From NCBI GenBank assembly GCA_003555185.1, contig PWFZ01000268.1, forward strand, positions 1 through 8,596: a DNA stretch of 8,596 nt. The letters run 5' to 3'. The notes under the pieces are model-generated. The model saw nothing but the letters and a program-made list of their open reading frames with translations. It did not search any database and was not told the origin of the DNA. A program made the translations under genes and the position numbers. How positions within the stretch are numbered: the stretch's first letter is position 1; every line of letters starts with the position of its first letter. Shown piece after piece: positions 1 through 5,458 of this stretch. Source of the stretch: Balneolaceae bacterium. Its GTDB lineage: Bacteria > Bacteroidota > Rhodothermia > Balneolales > Balneolaceae.

Positions 1-299
1 TCCTTAGCCATAAACGTGTGCCCTTCTGTATCGCCGGGGCATCCCACCGAAAATGTAGCACTGTATACAGTGTGCTCGCCGGATTTTGCCACATCCAGAA
101 ATATCGCCTGACTTACATCAAAAATATGCGGAATCCTGCCACGGGCAATGGTACTTACCTTATCCGTTTTCATCCACACTTTCGAGGTGTCAACCTTTTT
201 AATTGCTGAGATAATCAGATCTACAAACCGGTCACTCATTGGATAAACCGAAAAGCTGCATCCGGCAATTCGTTTTTTGTCGTTTTCTTCTTTAGCCAT
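1..299 (-). CDS. ykoF: YkoF-family thiamin/HMP-binding protein (partial, C-terminus beyond left edge)
   Basis: Reading leftwards from ATG at 299, 99 codons are open to the window edge. The segment from residue 11 (IAGCSFSVYPMSDRF) through DTSKVWMKTDKVSTIARG and HIFDVSQAIFLDVA to FSVGCPGDTEG matches the first half of the Bacillus subtilis YkoF type, a cytoplasmic protein with two similar domains that binds thiamin or its HMP moiety. In Bacillus it sits with an ECF/ABC-type thiamin transporter (ykoEDC). No signal peptide is present (start MAKEENDKKR), so it should be cytoplasmic. It lies 92 bp downstream of a TPP-riboswitch-controlled TonB receptor on the same strand, which supports a thiamin role independently. 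No Shine-Dalgarno site is seen before the start, only A/T-rich sequence. Family identification is from memory of the motif pattern. Whether it binds thiamin or HMP is not decided by the sequence. Confidence 0.86.
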   Translation of the reverse strand, partial: MAKEENDKKRIAGCSFSVYPMSDRFVDLIISAIKKVDTSKVWMKTDKVSTIARGRIPHIFDVSQAIFLDVAKSGEHTVYSATFSVGCPGDTEGHTFMAK

Positions 300-335
300 T
301 TTTATATGATTTATTTAATCTCAATTTAATGAATT

Positions 336-374
336 AAAGAGTCCCTGAAACAATACGGTCTTCAGAGACTCTTT
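336..374 (-). terminator. 14-bp hairpin between TonB receptor and ykoF (possible attenuating terminator)
   Basis: Arms 361-374 and 336-349 pair over 14 bp around an 11-nt loop. In the minus-strand transcript the only non-Watson-Crick pair is one G-U (344/366); read on the plus strand the same position is a C-A mismatch, so the structure favours minus-strand RNA. It starts 18 bp past the receptor stop and ends 37 bp before ykoF. The following tract is TTTAATTCATT, a weak U-run, so it may terminate only partly or act as a processing/stability stem setting the receptor:ykoF ratio. Confidence 0.55.
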
Positions 375-391
375 AGCCGCCCCTCTAAATC

Positions 392-2716
392 TCAAAATCG
401 TACGCTAATTTCACCAAATATATGTCTTGGCGGCTGAACGATATATCCGGGTGAATCAAAGAACCCATCAAAGTTGGTATCGACCGGAGCACCATTTGTG
501 AAGTAAAGTTCATCAAAAAGATTATGCACCTTCAAAGATGCGGAGACACTACTGCTAATTCGGGCATCAAGCCCAAGATCCATCACAAAGAATGATGGAA
601 GAATCAGATCTTCACGATTTGTCAGTTCCAAGTATGCTTCGCTCATATATCGACCGGAAAGGGAAACATCCAGAATATCAAATGTGGTGTAGGTGATGGT
701 TCCATTCGCCAGCCAGTCGGGGCTTAGAATCGACTCAACATTTCTGAACACATCGTCAGACCCACCGGGAGAAAACTCACTGATGTTCGTCTGCATCCAG
801 GTCGCATTCCCAGACAGTGCCAGTCTGTTAAGGGGCCTCCAAAACAATTCTGCTTCAACTCCTGTGCGATAACTTTCTGAGATGTTTTCGCGAAGTTGTA
901 CAAACCCCTCAGGGATAAAATCACCTGTTGGCGAGATTTCATTTTCAAACTGCATAAAAAATCCGTTCAGCTTTCCTGCAAAGCTTGTTGACCGGAATCT
1001 CACTCCCCCCTCCAGATTATTCACATATTCTGCCCTTACTGAATTTTGATCGCTGACATTTTCAAGATTGGCTGAGTTGATGTTTGTTGCGCCCAGAATA
1101 TCCTGACGGGTAGGTTCACGACCGCTTCTGCCGATTGAACTGTAAACATTCAGTTGTTCAGTCACAAACCAGGTCGCCCCCACTTTAGGGCTCAGAAACG
1201 TCCATTGCCGTGTGGGAACATCAATTGCAGCAGGAGGTACGCCACCATCAATCAAAAATTGTCTATCTGGATTTAAATCAAGCCAAACTGTTCTCAGCTG
1301 AACATCGCCATAAAACTCAACATCACCCACACGATAACTGGCTTTGGCAAACGTACTAAATTCATCTTTTTGGGAATCATCCGAATAGAAAAGGTCCTCA
1401 CTTTCAGGTGCAAAACTCTCGTAATTTATTCTATCAAACCGGTAGAGGTGAATTCCGCCAGAGAGTTCAAATGTAGATCCTTCTGTAAACTGCAGGGATG
1501 AAAGCAATCCGTAGTGATCATTTTCGAGGCTGAATAGTTGCTGTACAAATTCACCGTCTGCACCGGGATACCCAACGGGGAAACTTCCACCGGCACCACC
1601 ATAATAGAGAGATGATGTTAGTGACAATCGGTCACTCAGGCTTCTTCCATACTGAACCTGGAGAAACTGCTGCGCAAAGTTATCCTCATCATGGATGGAT
1701 ATATTGTTGGCCCTGGGATTCTGCCTGATCTGATCGATCGGAACGGGTGTATACGCCAGTTCATTTTGGGTACGCCCTGAAAAAGCCGTTACCTTAAAAA
1801 TATTTGTACTGCCAAAATATCCACCGGATAGAAAGAATGACCGCGATTCCGAGCCGGATTTGTTTCTATATCCGTCGGACTCAGTTTGGCTAAATCTTGT
1901 GTAGAGTCCAAAATTATTAATGGAACCGGTATTTACCTCACTGCTAAGTCTGTAGGAATTAAATGCCCCACCTGAAAGCTTTACGCCTGCAGATGGATCA
2001 TCCATAGTGATATTTTGGGATTCGAAGTTTATGGAGCCTGCATAAGAGGCGGTTCCATTAGTGCTCGTTCCCACTCCTCGCTGAACCTGCACTGACTGTA
2101 TGCTGTTTCCAAAATCATTAAAATTGGAAAAGAACACGCCCTGATCGATCATGTCGTTCAGGGGTATTCCATTTAGCGTCATGTTAATTCGTGTTTGATC
2201 CATTCCCCGGAGCCGCATATATCCATAATTAGCAAATCTCGTACCTGAATCGGAGTGAGTTAATATAGAAGGGGTTAACCTTTCCAGCGTATAAATCGGA
2301 TCCTGCCCTATATTATCCTGCTCAATACGGGCGCGTTCTACTGTGGTATGTGTAAACGGAGCCCGTTCGCTGACCCGAACATCCTCCACAAAAATTTCAT
2401 CTCCCCAAACAGCACCCTGCTGCAAATTGATTATTAAGGGCTGATCCGGAGAATCAACAGAAATAGTTTTGGTTGAATAACCTACAAATCGAACCTCAAG
2501 AACAGCATCAGAGCCTGAAAGAAGTTCGAGGCGAAACTCTCCATCCCCATTGGTAACAGTTCCATTGCGGGTATCTTTTTGAGTGAGGGTGGTTCCGGGA
2601 ATGGGGTCTCCGGTTTGTGCATCATATACAGTTCCCTCTGCTGTCTGTGAATAGGCAACTGTTGCCGATGACAGAATAAAGAGGGAGATAAAAATCAGTA
2701 GTTTTGTTGCTTGCAT
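392..2716 (-). CDS. TPP-riboswitch-controlled TonB-dependent outer-membrane receptor, probably for thiamin or a precursor
   Basis: This 774-residue protein has the complete architecture of a Bacteroidota TonB-dependent receptor. Residues 1-24 are a signal peptide (MQATKLLIFISLF...AYSQ). Residues 26-98 form a carboxypeptidase-regulatory-like beta domain (GTVYDAQTGDPIPGTTL, GEFRLELL, VRFVGYSTKTI). A TonB-box-like stretch follows near 108-115, then a plug at about 120-235 (YMRLRGMDQTRINMTLNGIP, VQVQRGVGTSTNG) and a beta-barrel to a terminal Phe (EISVRF). It would import a scarce substrate across the outer membrane using TonB energy. The substrate is inferred from the TPP riboswitch just upstream and the YkoF gene downstream, not from the receptor itself. 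The start is ATG 2716: it has AAGGA 9 nt upstream and gives a proper signal peptide. The frame stays open to a GTG at 2800, but that would abut the riboswitch and add 28 non-signal-like residues. Regulation by TPP is very likely. Confidence 0.93.
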   Translation of the reverse strand: MQATKLLIFISLFILSSATVAYSQTAEGTVYDAQTGDPIPGTTLTQKDTRNGTVTNGDGEFRLELLSGSDAVLEVRFVGYSTKTISVDSPDQPLIINLQQGAVWGDEIFVEDVRVSERAPFTHTTVERARIEQDNIGQDPIYTLERLTPSILTHSDSGTRFANYGYMRLRGMDQTRINMTLNGIPLNDMIDQGVFFSNFNDFGNSIQSVQVQRGVGTSTNGTASYAGSINFESQNITMDDPSAGVKLSGGAFNSYRLSSEVNTGSINNFGLYTRFSQTESDGYRNKSGSESRSFFLSGGYFGSTNIFKVTAFSGRTQNELAYTPVPIDQIRQNPRANNISIHDEDNFAQQFLQVQYGRSLSDRLSLTSSLYYGGAGGSFPVGYPGADGEFVQQLFSLENDHYGLLSSLQFTEGSTFELSGGIHLYRFDRINYESFAPESEDLFYSDDSQKDEFSTFAKASYRVGDVEFYGDVQLRTVWLDLNPDRQFLIDGGVPPAAIDVPTRQWTFLSPKVGATWFVTEQLNVYSSIGRSGREPTRQDILGATNINSANLENVSDQNSVRAEYVNNLEGGVRFRSTSFAGKLNGFFMQFENEISPTGDFIPEGFVQLRENISESYRTGVEAELFWRPLNRLALSGNATWMQTNISEFSPGGSDDVFRNVESILSPDWLANGTITYTTFDILDVSLSGRYMSEAYLELTNREDLILPSFFVMDLGLDARISSSVSASLKVHNLFDELYFTNGAPVDTNFDGFFDSPGYIVQPPRHIFGEISVRF

Positions 2717-2775
2717 TGTAATCCTTAATAAAACGCGGGTTACGGCAGGAGCAACTTGAAATTGTGGGCAAGCTT

Positions 2776-2796
2776 GAACGACTTTCATCATCGTTC
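2776..2796 (-). promoter_or_regulatory. 6-bp hairpin in leader between TPP aptamer and receptor start
   Basis: In the minus-strand RNA, GAACGA (2796-2791) can pair perfectly with TCGTTC (2781-2776) around a 9-nt loop, beginning a few bases after the aptamer P1. No U-run follows, so it is not an intrinsic terminator. It may be part of the expression platform or chance. No obvious sequence complementary to the AAGGA ribosome site was found in the leader. Confidence 0.25.
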
Positions 2797-2800
2797 TCAC

Positions 2801-2876
2801 GGGTTTCCCTACGCCGGTATAATCCGGATCAGGTTCATGGGGTATAATCTCAGCCCTTTACAAGCACCCCCAACCT
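2801..2876 (-). promoter_or_regulatory. TPP (THI-box) riboswitch
   Basis: Read on the minus strand, the segment carries the conserved TPP aptamer blocks in order: GGGGGTGC (2872-2865), GGGCTGAGAT (2856-2847), ACCCC (2843-2839), GAACCTGATCCGG (2836-2824), a short AT linker, ACCGGCGTAGGGAA (2818-2805). Pairings fit the known fold: P1 GGTT/AACC (2875-2872 with 2805-2802), P2 GGGGT/ACCCC, a short P3 closed by GC/GC, and CCGG/CCGG for the pyrophosphate-side hairpin. CTGAGA binds the pyrimidine ring in known structures. It sits 84 nt upstream of the receptor ATG. With no T-tract terminator in that leader, control at translation initiation is the better guess. Confidence 0.97.
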
Positions 2877-2895
2877 TTTGTGGTTGAATATGAGT

Positions 2896-2926
2896 TGAAA
2901 TTAGCGGTTAATCTATTAAGATCAAA
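2896..2926 (-). promoter_or_regulatory. Candidate Bacteroidota-type promoter for the riboswitch-receptor transcript
   Basis: On the minus strand TTTG (2926-2923), a 19-nt spacer and TAATTTCA (2903-2896) resemble the Bacteroidota sigma factor consensus of TTTG, about 19-21 nt, TAnnTTTG, with one mismatch in the last four bases. The implied transcript start near 2890 lies shortly before the aptamer, where a riboswitch promoter should be. Confidence 0.45.
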
Positions 2927-2957
2927 AGAGGTTTATGTTTTTCTGAATTATGAAAAG

Positions 2958-2986
2958 TTGTTGAAATAAAGATTTTCTTCTATTAT
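2958..2986 (+). promoter_or_regulatory. Candidate promoter for the exported beta-barrel protein gene
   Basis: TTGTTG (2958-2963), a 17-nt spacer and TATTAT (2981-2986) form a plausible -35/-10 pair, giving a leader of about 35-40 nt before ATG 3030. The -35 is weak, the region is AT-rich and chance matches are common. Confidence 0.28.
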
Positions 2987-3029
2987 TTGTTCAACTGCTG
3001 TTCATCAAATTCCAACTGTATAACTTACT

Positions 3030-3890
3030 ATGAAAACTATTTTCTCCATCTCTATAGCTCTATTCCTGCTCTTCCCCTTACTTGTTCAGGGACAAATCAG
3101 CCCGGCAGATGTTCAGGCTGACTCAACTAAAACTGTACAAATAACCCTAACCGATGATTCGCGTCTATTCGGTCAGATACTTTCTGTTAGCGATTCTGAA
3201 ATTGAGTTGAGACAGGAATCAGGCAGAACATTCATTGAACTATCCAGGGTAACATCAATCCGGCATGTTGATACTACCAGGCGCGGGTACGACTGGTTTG
3301 TAAATCCAAATCAAAGTCGACTTTTAATCTCATCTACGGCACGCCCTCTGGAAAAAGGGGCCGGTTACTATCAAAATATCTACGCTTTTGTTTCAGGAGT
3401 TGCTTATGGAATTACTGACAATATTGTCCTTACCGGTGGATTGAGCATGATACCCGGTGTGGGAATTACCAATCAGCTTTACTTTCTCAGTGGAAAATAT
3501 GGACGACAGGTAAGTGAAAATCACTATTTAGCAGGTGGATTGGGAATGGTTTCTGCCGGCGGCTTAGATAATGGCCTGTTTTTCGGCTATGGTAATTACA
3601 CCTATGATTTTCACCGGGGAAGCCTCACTACGGGCTTAACAGGATTTAATTTACCATCTGAGGATGTTGGCACTACATCCATTCTTTTCGGAGGGGACTA
3701 CAGAGTTTCGCAGCGCATTGCTATTGTATCAGAAAACTATTTCTTCACTGAAGCCGGTGCGGGGCTTTTCTCTTACGGAGTTCGATTGATGGGCGAGCGA
3801 GGCAGCTTTGATCTGGCTTTCTTTCGCTCCTCGCTTGATGATGGACTCGGATTCGGTATTCCCTACGTGGACTTTGTTTTTAACTTCTAA
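3030..3890 (+). CDS. Exported protein with SH3/LSm-like domain and C-terminal outer-membrane beta-barrel
   Basis: This 286-residue protein begins with a clear signal peptide (MKTIFSISIALFLLFPLLVQ, cleaved near residue 22). Residues about 34-80 form a compact beta pattern (VQITLTDDSRLFGQILSVSD, IELRQESGRTFIELSRVTSI) like the small SH3/LSm-type fold seen in other exported proteins. From about residue 95 the chain is a run of alternating Gly/aromatic strands (GAGYYQNIYAF, GVAYGITDNIVLTGGLSMIP, FFGYGNYTYDF, SYGVRLMGERGSFDLAFF) ending DFVFNF. A terminal Phe is typical of barrels inserted by the BAM machinery. Location in the outer membrane is inferred. No enzyme motif is seen and the function is unknown. 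It is divergent from the thiamin receptor and shares its 5' spacer, but nothing shows co-regulation. The ATG has no evident Shine-Dalgarno site. I recall similar uncharacterised proteins in Bacteroidota but cannot name a family. Confidence 0.85.
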   Translation: MKTIFSISIALFLLFPLLVQGQISPADVQADSTKTVQITLTDDSRLFGQILSVSDSEIELRQESGRTFIELSRVTSIRHVDTTRRGYDWFVNPNQSRLLISSTARPLEKGAGYYQNIYAFVSGVAYGITDNIVLTGGLSMIPGVGITNQLYFLSGKYGRQVSENHYLAGGLGMVSAGGLDNGLFFGYGNYTYDFHRGSLTTGLTGFNLPSEDVGTTSILFGGDYRVSQRIAIVSENYFFTEAGAGLFSYGVRLMGERGSFDLAFFRSSLDDGLGFGIPYVDFVFNF

Positions 3891-4060
3891 CTCACGTAGT
3901 TCAGGTCGCCTGACCTGAATAGGTTTATAAAGTGTGAGGAGTACGTCAGCCGCGGGTCAGCGACACCGCGCTACGTAATACAGGTCGCTGACCTGAATGG
4001 GGTTGTGAAATGATAAGAAGTACGTACAGGCTGCGGGTCAGCGACACCGCGCTACGTGAG
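3891..4060. repeat. REP/BIME-like palindromic repeat, two tandem units
   Basis: Two units offset by 78-81 bp fill the space between convergent stop codons. A 25-bp block (3952-3976 and 4033-4057) is identical. Each unit holds two inward-facing hairpins. The forward hairpin in unit 1 is GTAG (3896-3899) plus an 8-bp stem TTCAGGTC/GACCTGAA with a 4-nt loop; in unit 2 it is GTAA plus CAGGTC/GACCTG (3981-3995). The reverse hairpin, read on the minus strand, is GTAG abutting CGCGG-t-GTC-GCT-GAC-CCGCG (3951-3974), repeated at 4032-4055 with one G-U. The ends CTCACGTAG (3891-3899) and CTACGTGAG (4052-4060) are exact inverted copies. GTAG at the foot of a hairpin is the hallmark of REP sequences mobilised by RAYT transposases. 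It may also serve as a bidirectional terminator. Confidence 0.8.
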
Positions 4061-4061
4061 A

Positions 4062-4604
4062 TTATTCAGTAACCGGTTCTATCGTTACCGGGACTTTCGT
4101 ATCGGCCCAGTGAATCACCAGCGTCCCCTGATCTTCATCAATATCTTCGAAGTAAATCATCATTTGTTCCAGGAAGTGTGAATCGTGTGCATCAACGTCT
4201 ACTCTAAGCACATCGTAATCAGGGTCGTACTGAGTTCCCCATGAGAGTTTTTCGTTGATGATGATCGTCCATCTATCTTCCTCAGGAATCGTATACATTG
4301 AGTATATGCCTTCTTCCACATGTTCACCTTCAATTAATACATCATCAGAAAATGAAATGACTGTAGATTCATTTGCACCGGTTCTCCAAACCTCACTGAA
4401 TGGAACCAGATCACCAAAAATAACCCGATCACGTACACTTGGCCGGCCGTAGGTGACTTCAACCTCGGTAAGTCCAATAGTTTGATTCACAGCTGCATTT
4501 GGACTTGCCATCGGGCGATCGGTTTGTCGCTCCTGAGCTTCAACGGTATTTATCATCAACAGTGCTAAAAGTATAGTAAAAAAGCTAATCGTAGTAGATT
4601 TCAT
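4062..4604 (-). CDS. DUF2911 family secreted protein
   Basis: This 180-residue protein has a signal peptide (MKSTTISFFTILLALLMINT, cleavage near VEA-Q, residues 21-24) and then a DUF2911-type body: ASPNAAVNQTIGLTEVEVTY, GRPSVRDRVIFGDLVPFSEV, WRTGANESTVISFSDDVLIE, then GIYSMYTIPEEDRWTIIIN and a WGTQYD motif. Proteins of this family are common in Bacteroidota and are exported; their role is not established, so no function is assigned. It starts 24 bp after the msrA stop on the same strand, and GGGAG lies just before its ATG, so it is probably the second gene of an msrA operon. Its stop codon lies 2 bp from the end of the palindromic repeat. Family assignment is from the remembered motif pattern. 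Confidence 0.88.
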   Translation of the reverse strand: MKSTTISFFTILLALLMINTVEAQERQTDRPMASPNAAVNQTIGLTEVEVTYGRPSVRDRVIFGDLVPFSEVWRTGANESTVISFSDDVLIEGEHVEEGIYSMYTIPEEDRWTIIINEKLSWGTQYDPDYDVLRVDVDAHDSHFLEQMMIYFEDIDEDQGTLVIHWADTKVPVTIEPVTE

Positions 4605-4628
4605 AGTCTCCCGTTTATTTAATTTAAG

Positions 4629-5237
4629 TTAGAGTGAATCCTGCAGAAGATGTGGAAAGTCCTTTTTGAACTTCATCACTTTTGGTGCAACTACTATAGA
4701 ACAGTATCCTGCATTTGGATTATTATTAAAGTAGTTCTGATGGTAATCTTCTGCAACACTATACTTCGTTACCGGTGTTATTTCTGTGACAATCGGATCA
4801 CTCCAAAGATCAGAAGCATCTGTTTTTTTCATTGACTTTTCAGCAACAGCTTTTTGCTCATCATTATGATAAAAAATAGCGGATCGATACTGGGTTCCTA
4901 CATCATTCCCTTGTCTATTTAGTGTTGTAGGGTCGTGGGTGTGCCAAAATACTTCCAGCAGTTCTTCGTAGCTGATCTGTTCAGGATCAAATATTATCCG
5001 CGCAACTTCGGCATGCCCTGTTTTACCTGAAATTACCTGTTCATAAGTGGGATCATCTACATGACCGCCTGCATATCCCGATTCTACTGCAACAACACCT
5101 GTTACCCGTTGATAAATGGCTTCTACACACCAAAAGCAGCCAGCACCAAATGTAGCCGTTTCAGTTTGAATCGCATCTTTGTTCGAATTGTTTGTCATTG
5201 TAAATACCAATAAAATTATTGTTAATAGTGTCTTCAT
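4629..5237 (-). CDS. msrA: Exported peptide-methionine (S)-S-oxide reductase MsrA
   Basis: MsrA reduces the S-epimer of methionine sulfoxide in proteins. In this 202-residue protein the catalytic motif GCFWC is at residues 33-37, with Cys34 as the sulfenic-acid-forming residue. Family blocks follow: GVVAVESGYAGGHVDDPTYE, GKTGHAEVARIIFDP, FWHTHDPTTLNRQGNDVGTQ, YRSAIFYHNDEQ, AEDYHQNYFNNNPNAGYC. The last contributes a likely resolving Cys179. The N-terminus (MKTLLTIILLVFTMTNNSN) is hydrophobic without a lipobox Cys, suggesting a signal peptide or anchor and a periplasmic site, unlike cytoplasmic E. coli MsrA. ATG 5237 is chosen. An in-frame TTG at 5246 has AAGG about 6 nt upstream and would add only MNI, so it is a real alternative. 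It is followed after 24 bp by the DUF2911 gene and preceded by a 221-bp spacer that should hold its promoter. Confidence 0.95.
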   Translation of the reverse strand: MKTLLTIILLVFTMTNNSNKDAIQTETATFGAGCFWCVEAIYQRVTGVVAVESGYAGGHVDDPTYEQVISGKTGHAEVARIIFDPEQISYEELLEVFWHTHDPTTLNRQGNDVGTQYRSAIFYHNDEQKAVAEKSMKKTDASDLWSDPIVTEITPVTKYSVAEDYHQNYFNNNPNAGYCSIVVAPKVMKFKKDFPHLLQDSL

Positions 5238-5270
5238 AATGTTCAATTTTTTCCTTGTTCTTTCCCAACA

Positions 5271-5292
5271 ACGTTTCCTTTACAACAAACGT
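5271..5292 (-). promoter_or_regulatory. 6-bp inverted repeat in the msrA leader
   Basis: ACGTTT (5271-5276) and AAACGT (5287-5292) are exact inverted copies around a 10-nt loop, 34 bp upstream of the msrA ATG. They could be an operator or a leader hairpin, but the short arms could also arise by chance. Confidence 0.22.
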
Positions 5293-5323
5293 GCCTGAGA
5301 CGTTAATGCAATACCTGCATCTT

Positions 5324-5337
5324 TTTATACGTATAAA
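5324..5337. promoter_or_regulatory. 14-bp perfect palindrome upstream of msrA
   Basis: TTTATACGTATAAA reads the same on both strands and lies about 87 bp upstream of the msrA ATG, in the only promoter-bearing gap available to that operon. A dyad of this size can be a dimeric repressor site or contain a -10 element (TATAAA). No regulator is identified. Confidence 0.3.
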
Positions 5338-5408
5338 CCAATCCTTCCGATGGGTTTCCTCTGCCTTAAATTTCGGCTGATAAAGCAGACATGAAGAGTT
5401 GAACCATT

Positions 5409-5442
5409 AAAAAAACTTTAACGGCCTTGAAACAAAACGCCG
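5409..5442 (-). terminator. Possible rho-independent terminator of the MFS transporter gene
   Basis: Read on the minus strand, 17 nt past the transporter stop, CGGC-g-TT (5442-5436) can pair with AA-g-GCCG (5428-5422), a 4+2-bp stem with one internal mismatch. After 6 nt a run of seven T follows (5415-5409). The stem is weak, so efficiency is uncertain. Confidence 0.42.
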
Positions 5443-5458
5443 ACTTAATCTATGACTT

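Noticed and set aside
18..209. Plus-strand open frame of 63 codons
   Set aside because: It is antisense to the YkoF gene, whose reading frame has strong family motifs; no protein-like features.
724..948. Minus-strand open frame of 74 codons inside the receptor gene
   Set aside because: Different frame within a long conserved gene; composition is not protein-like.
2717..2800. N-terminal extension of the TonB receptor from GTG 2800
   Set aside because: It would start at the edge of the TPP aptamer and put 28 residues before a good signal peptide; ATG 2716 has AAGGA upstream.
3891..4060. CRISPR array or insertion-sequence remnant
   Set aside because: Only two units, with conserved internal hairpins instead of unique spacers, and no coding remnant; the GTAG-hairpin layout fits REP/BIME better.
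5247..5458. Riboswitch upstream of msrA
   Set aside because: The spacer has short inverted repeats and purine-rich blocks but no conserved block set of SAM, cobalamin or other riboswitches that I could match.
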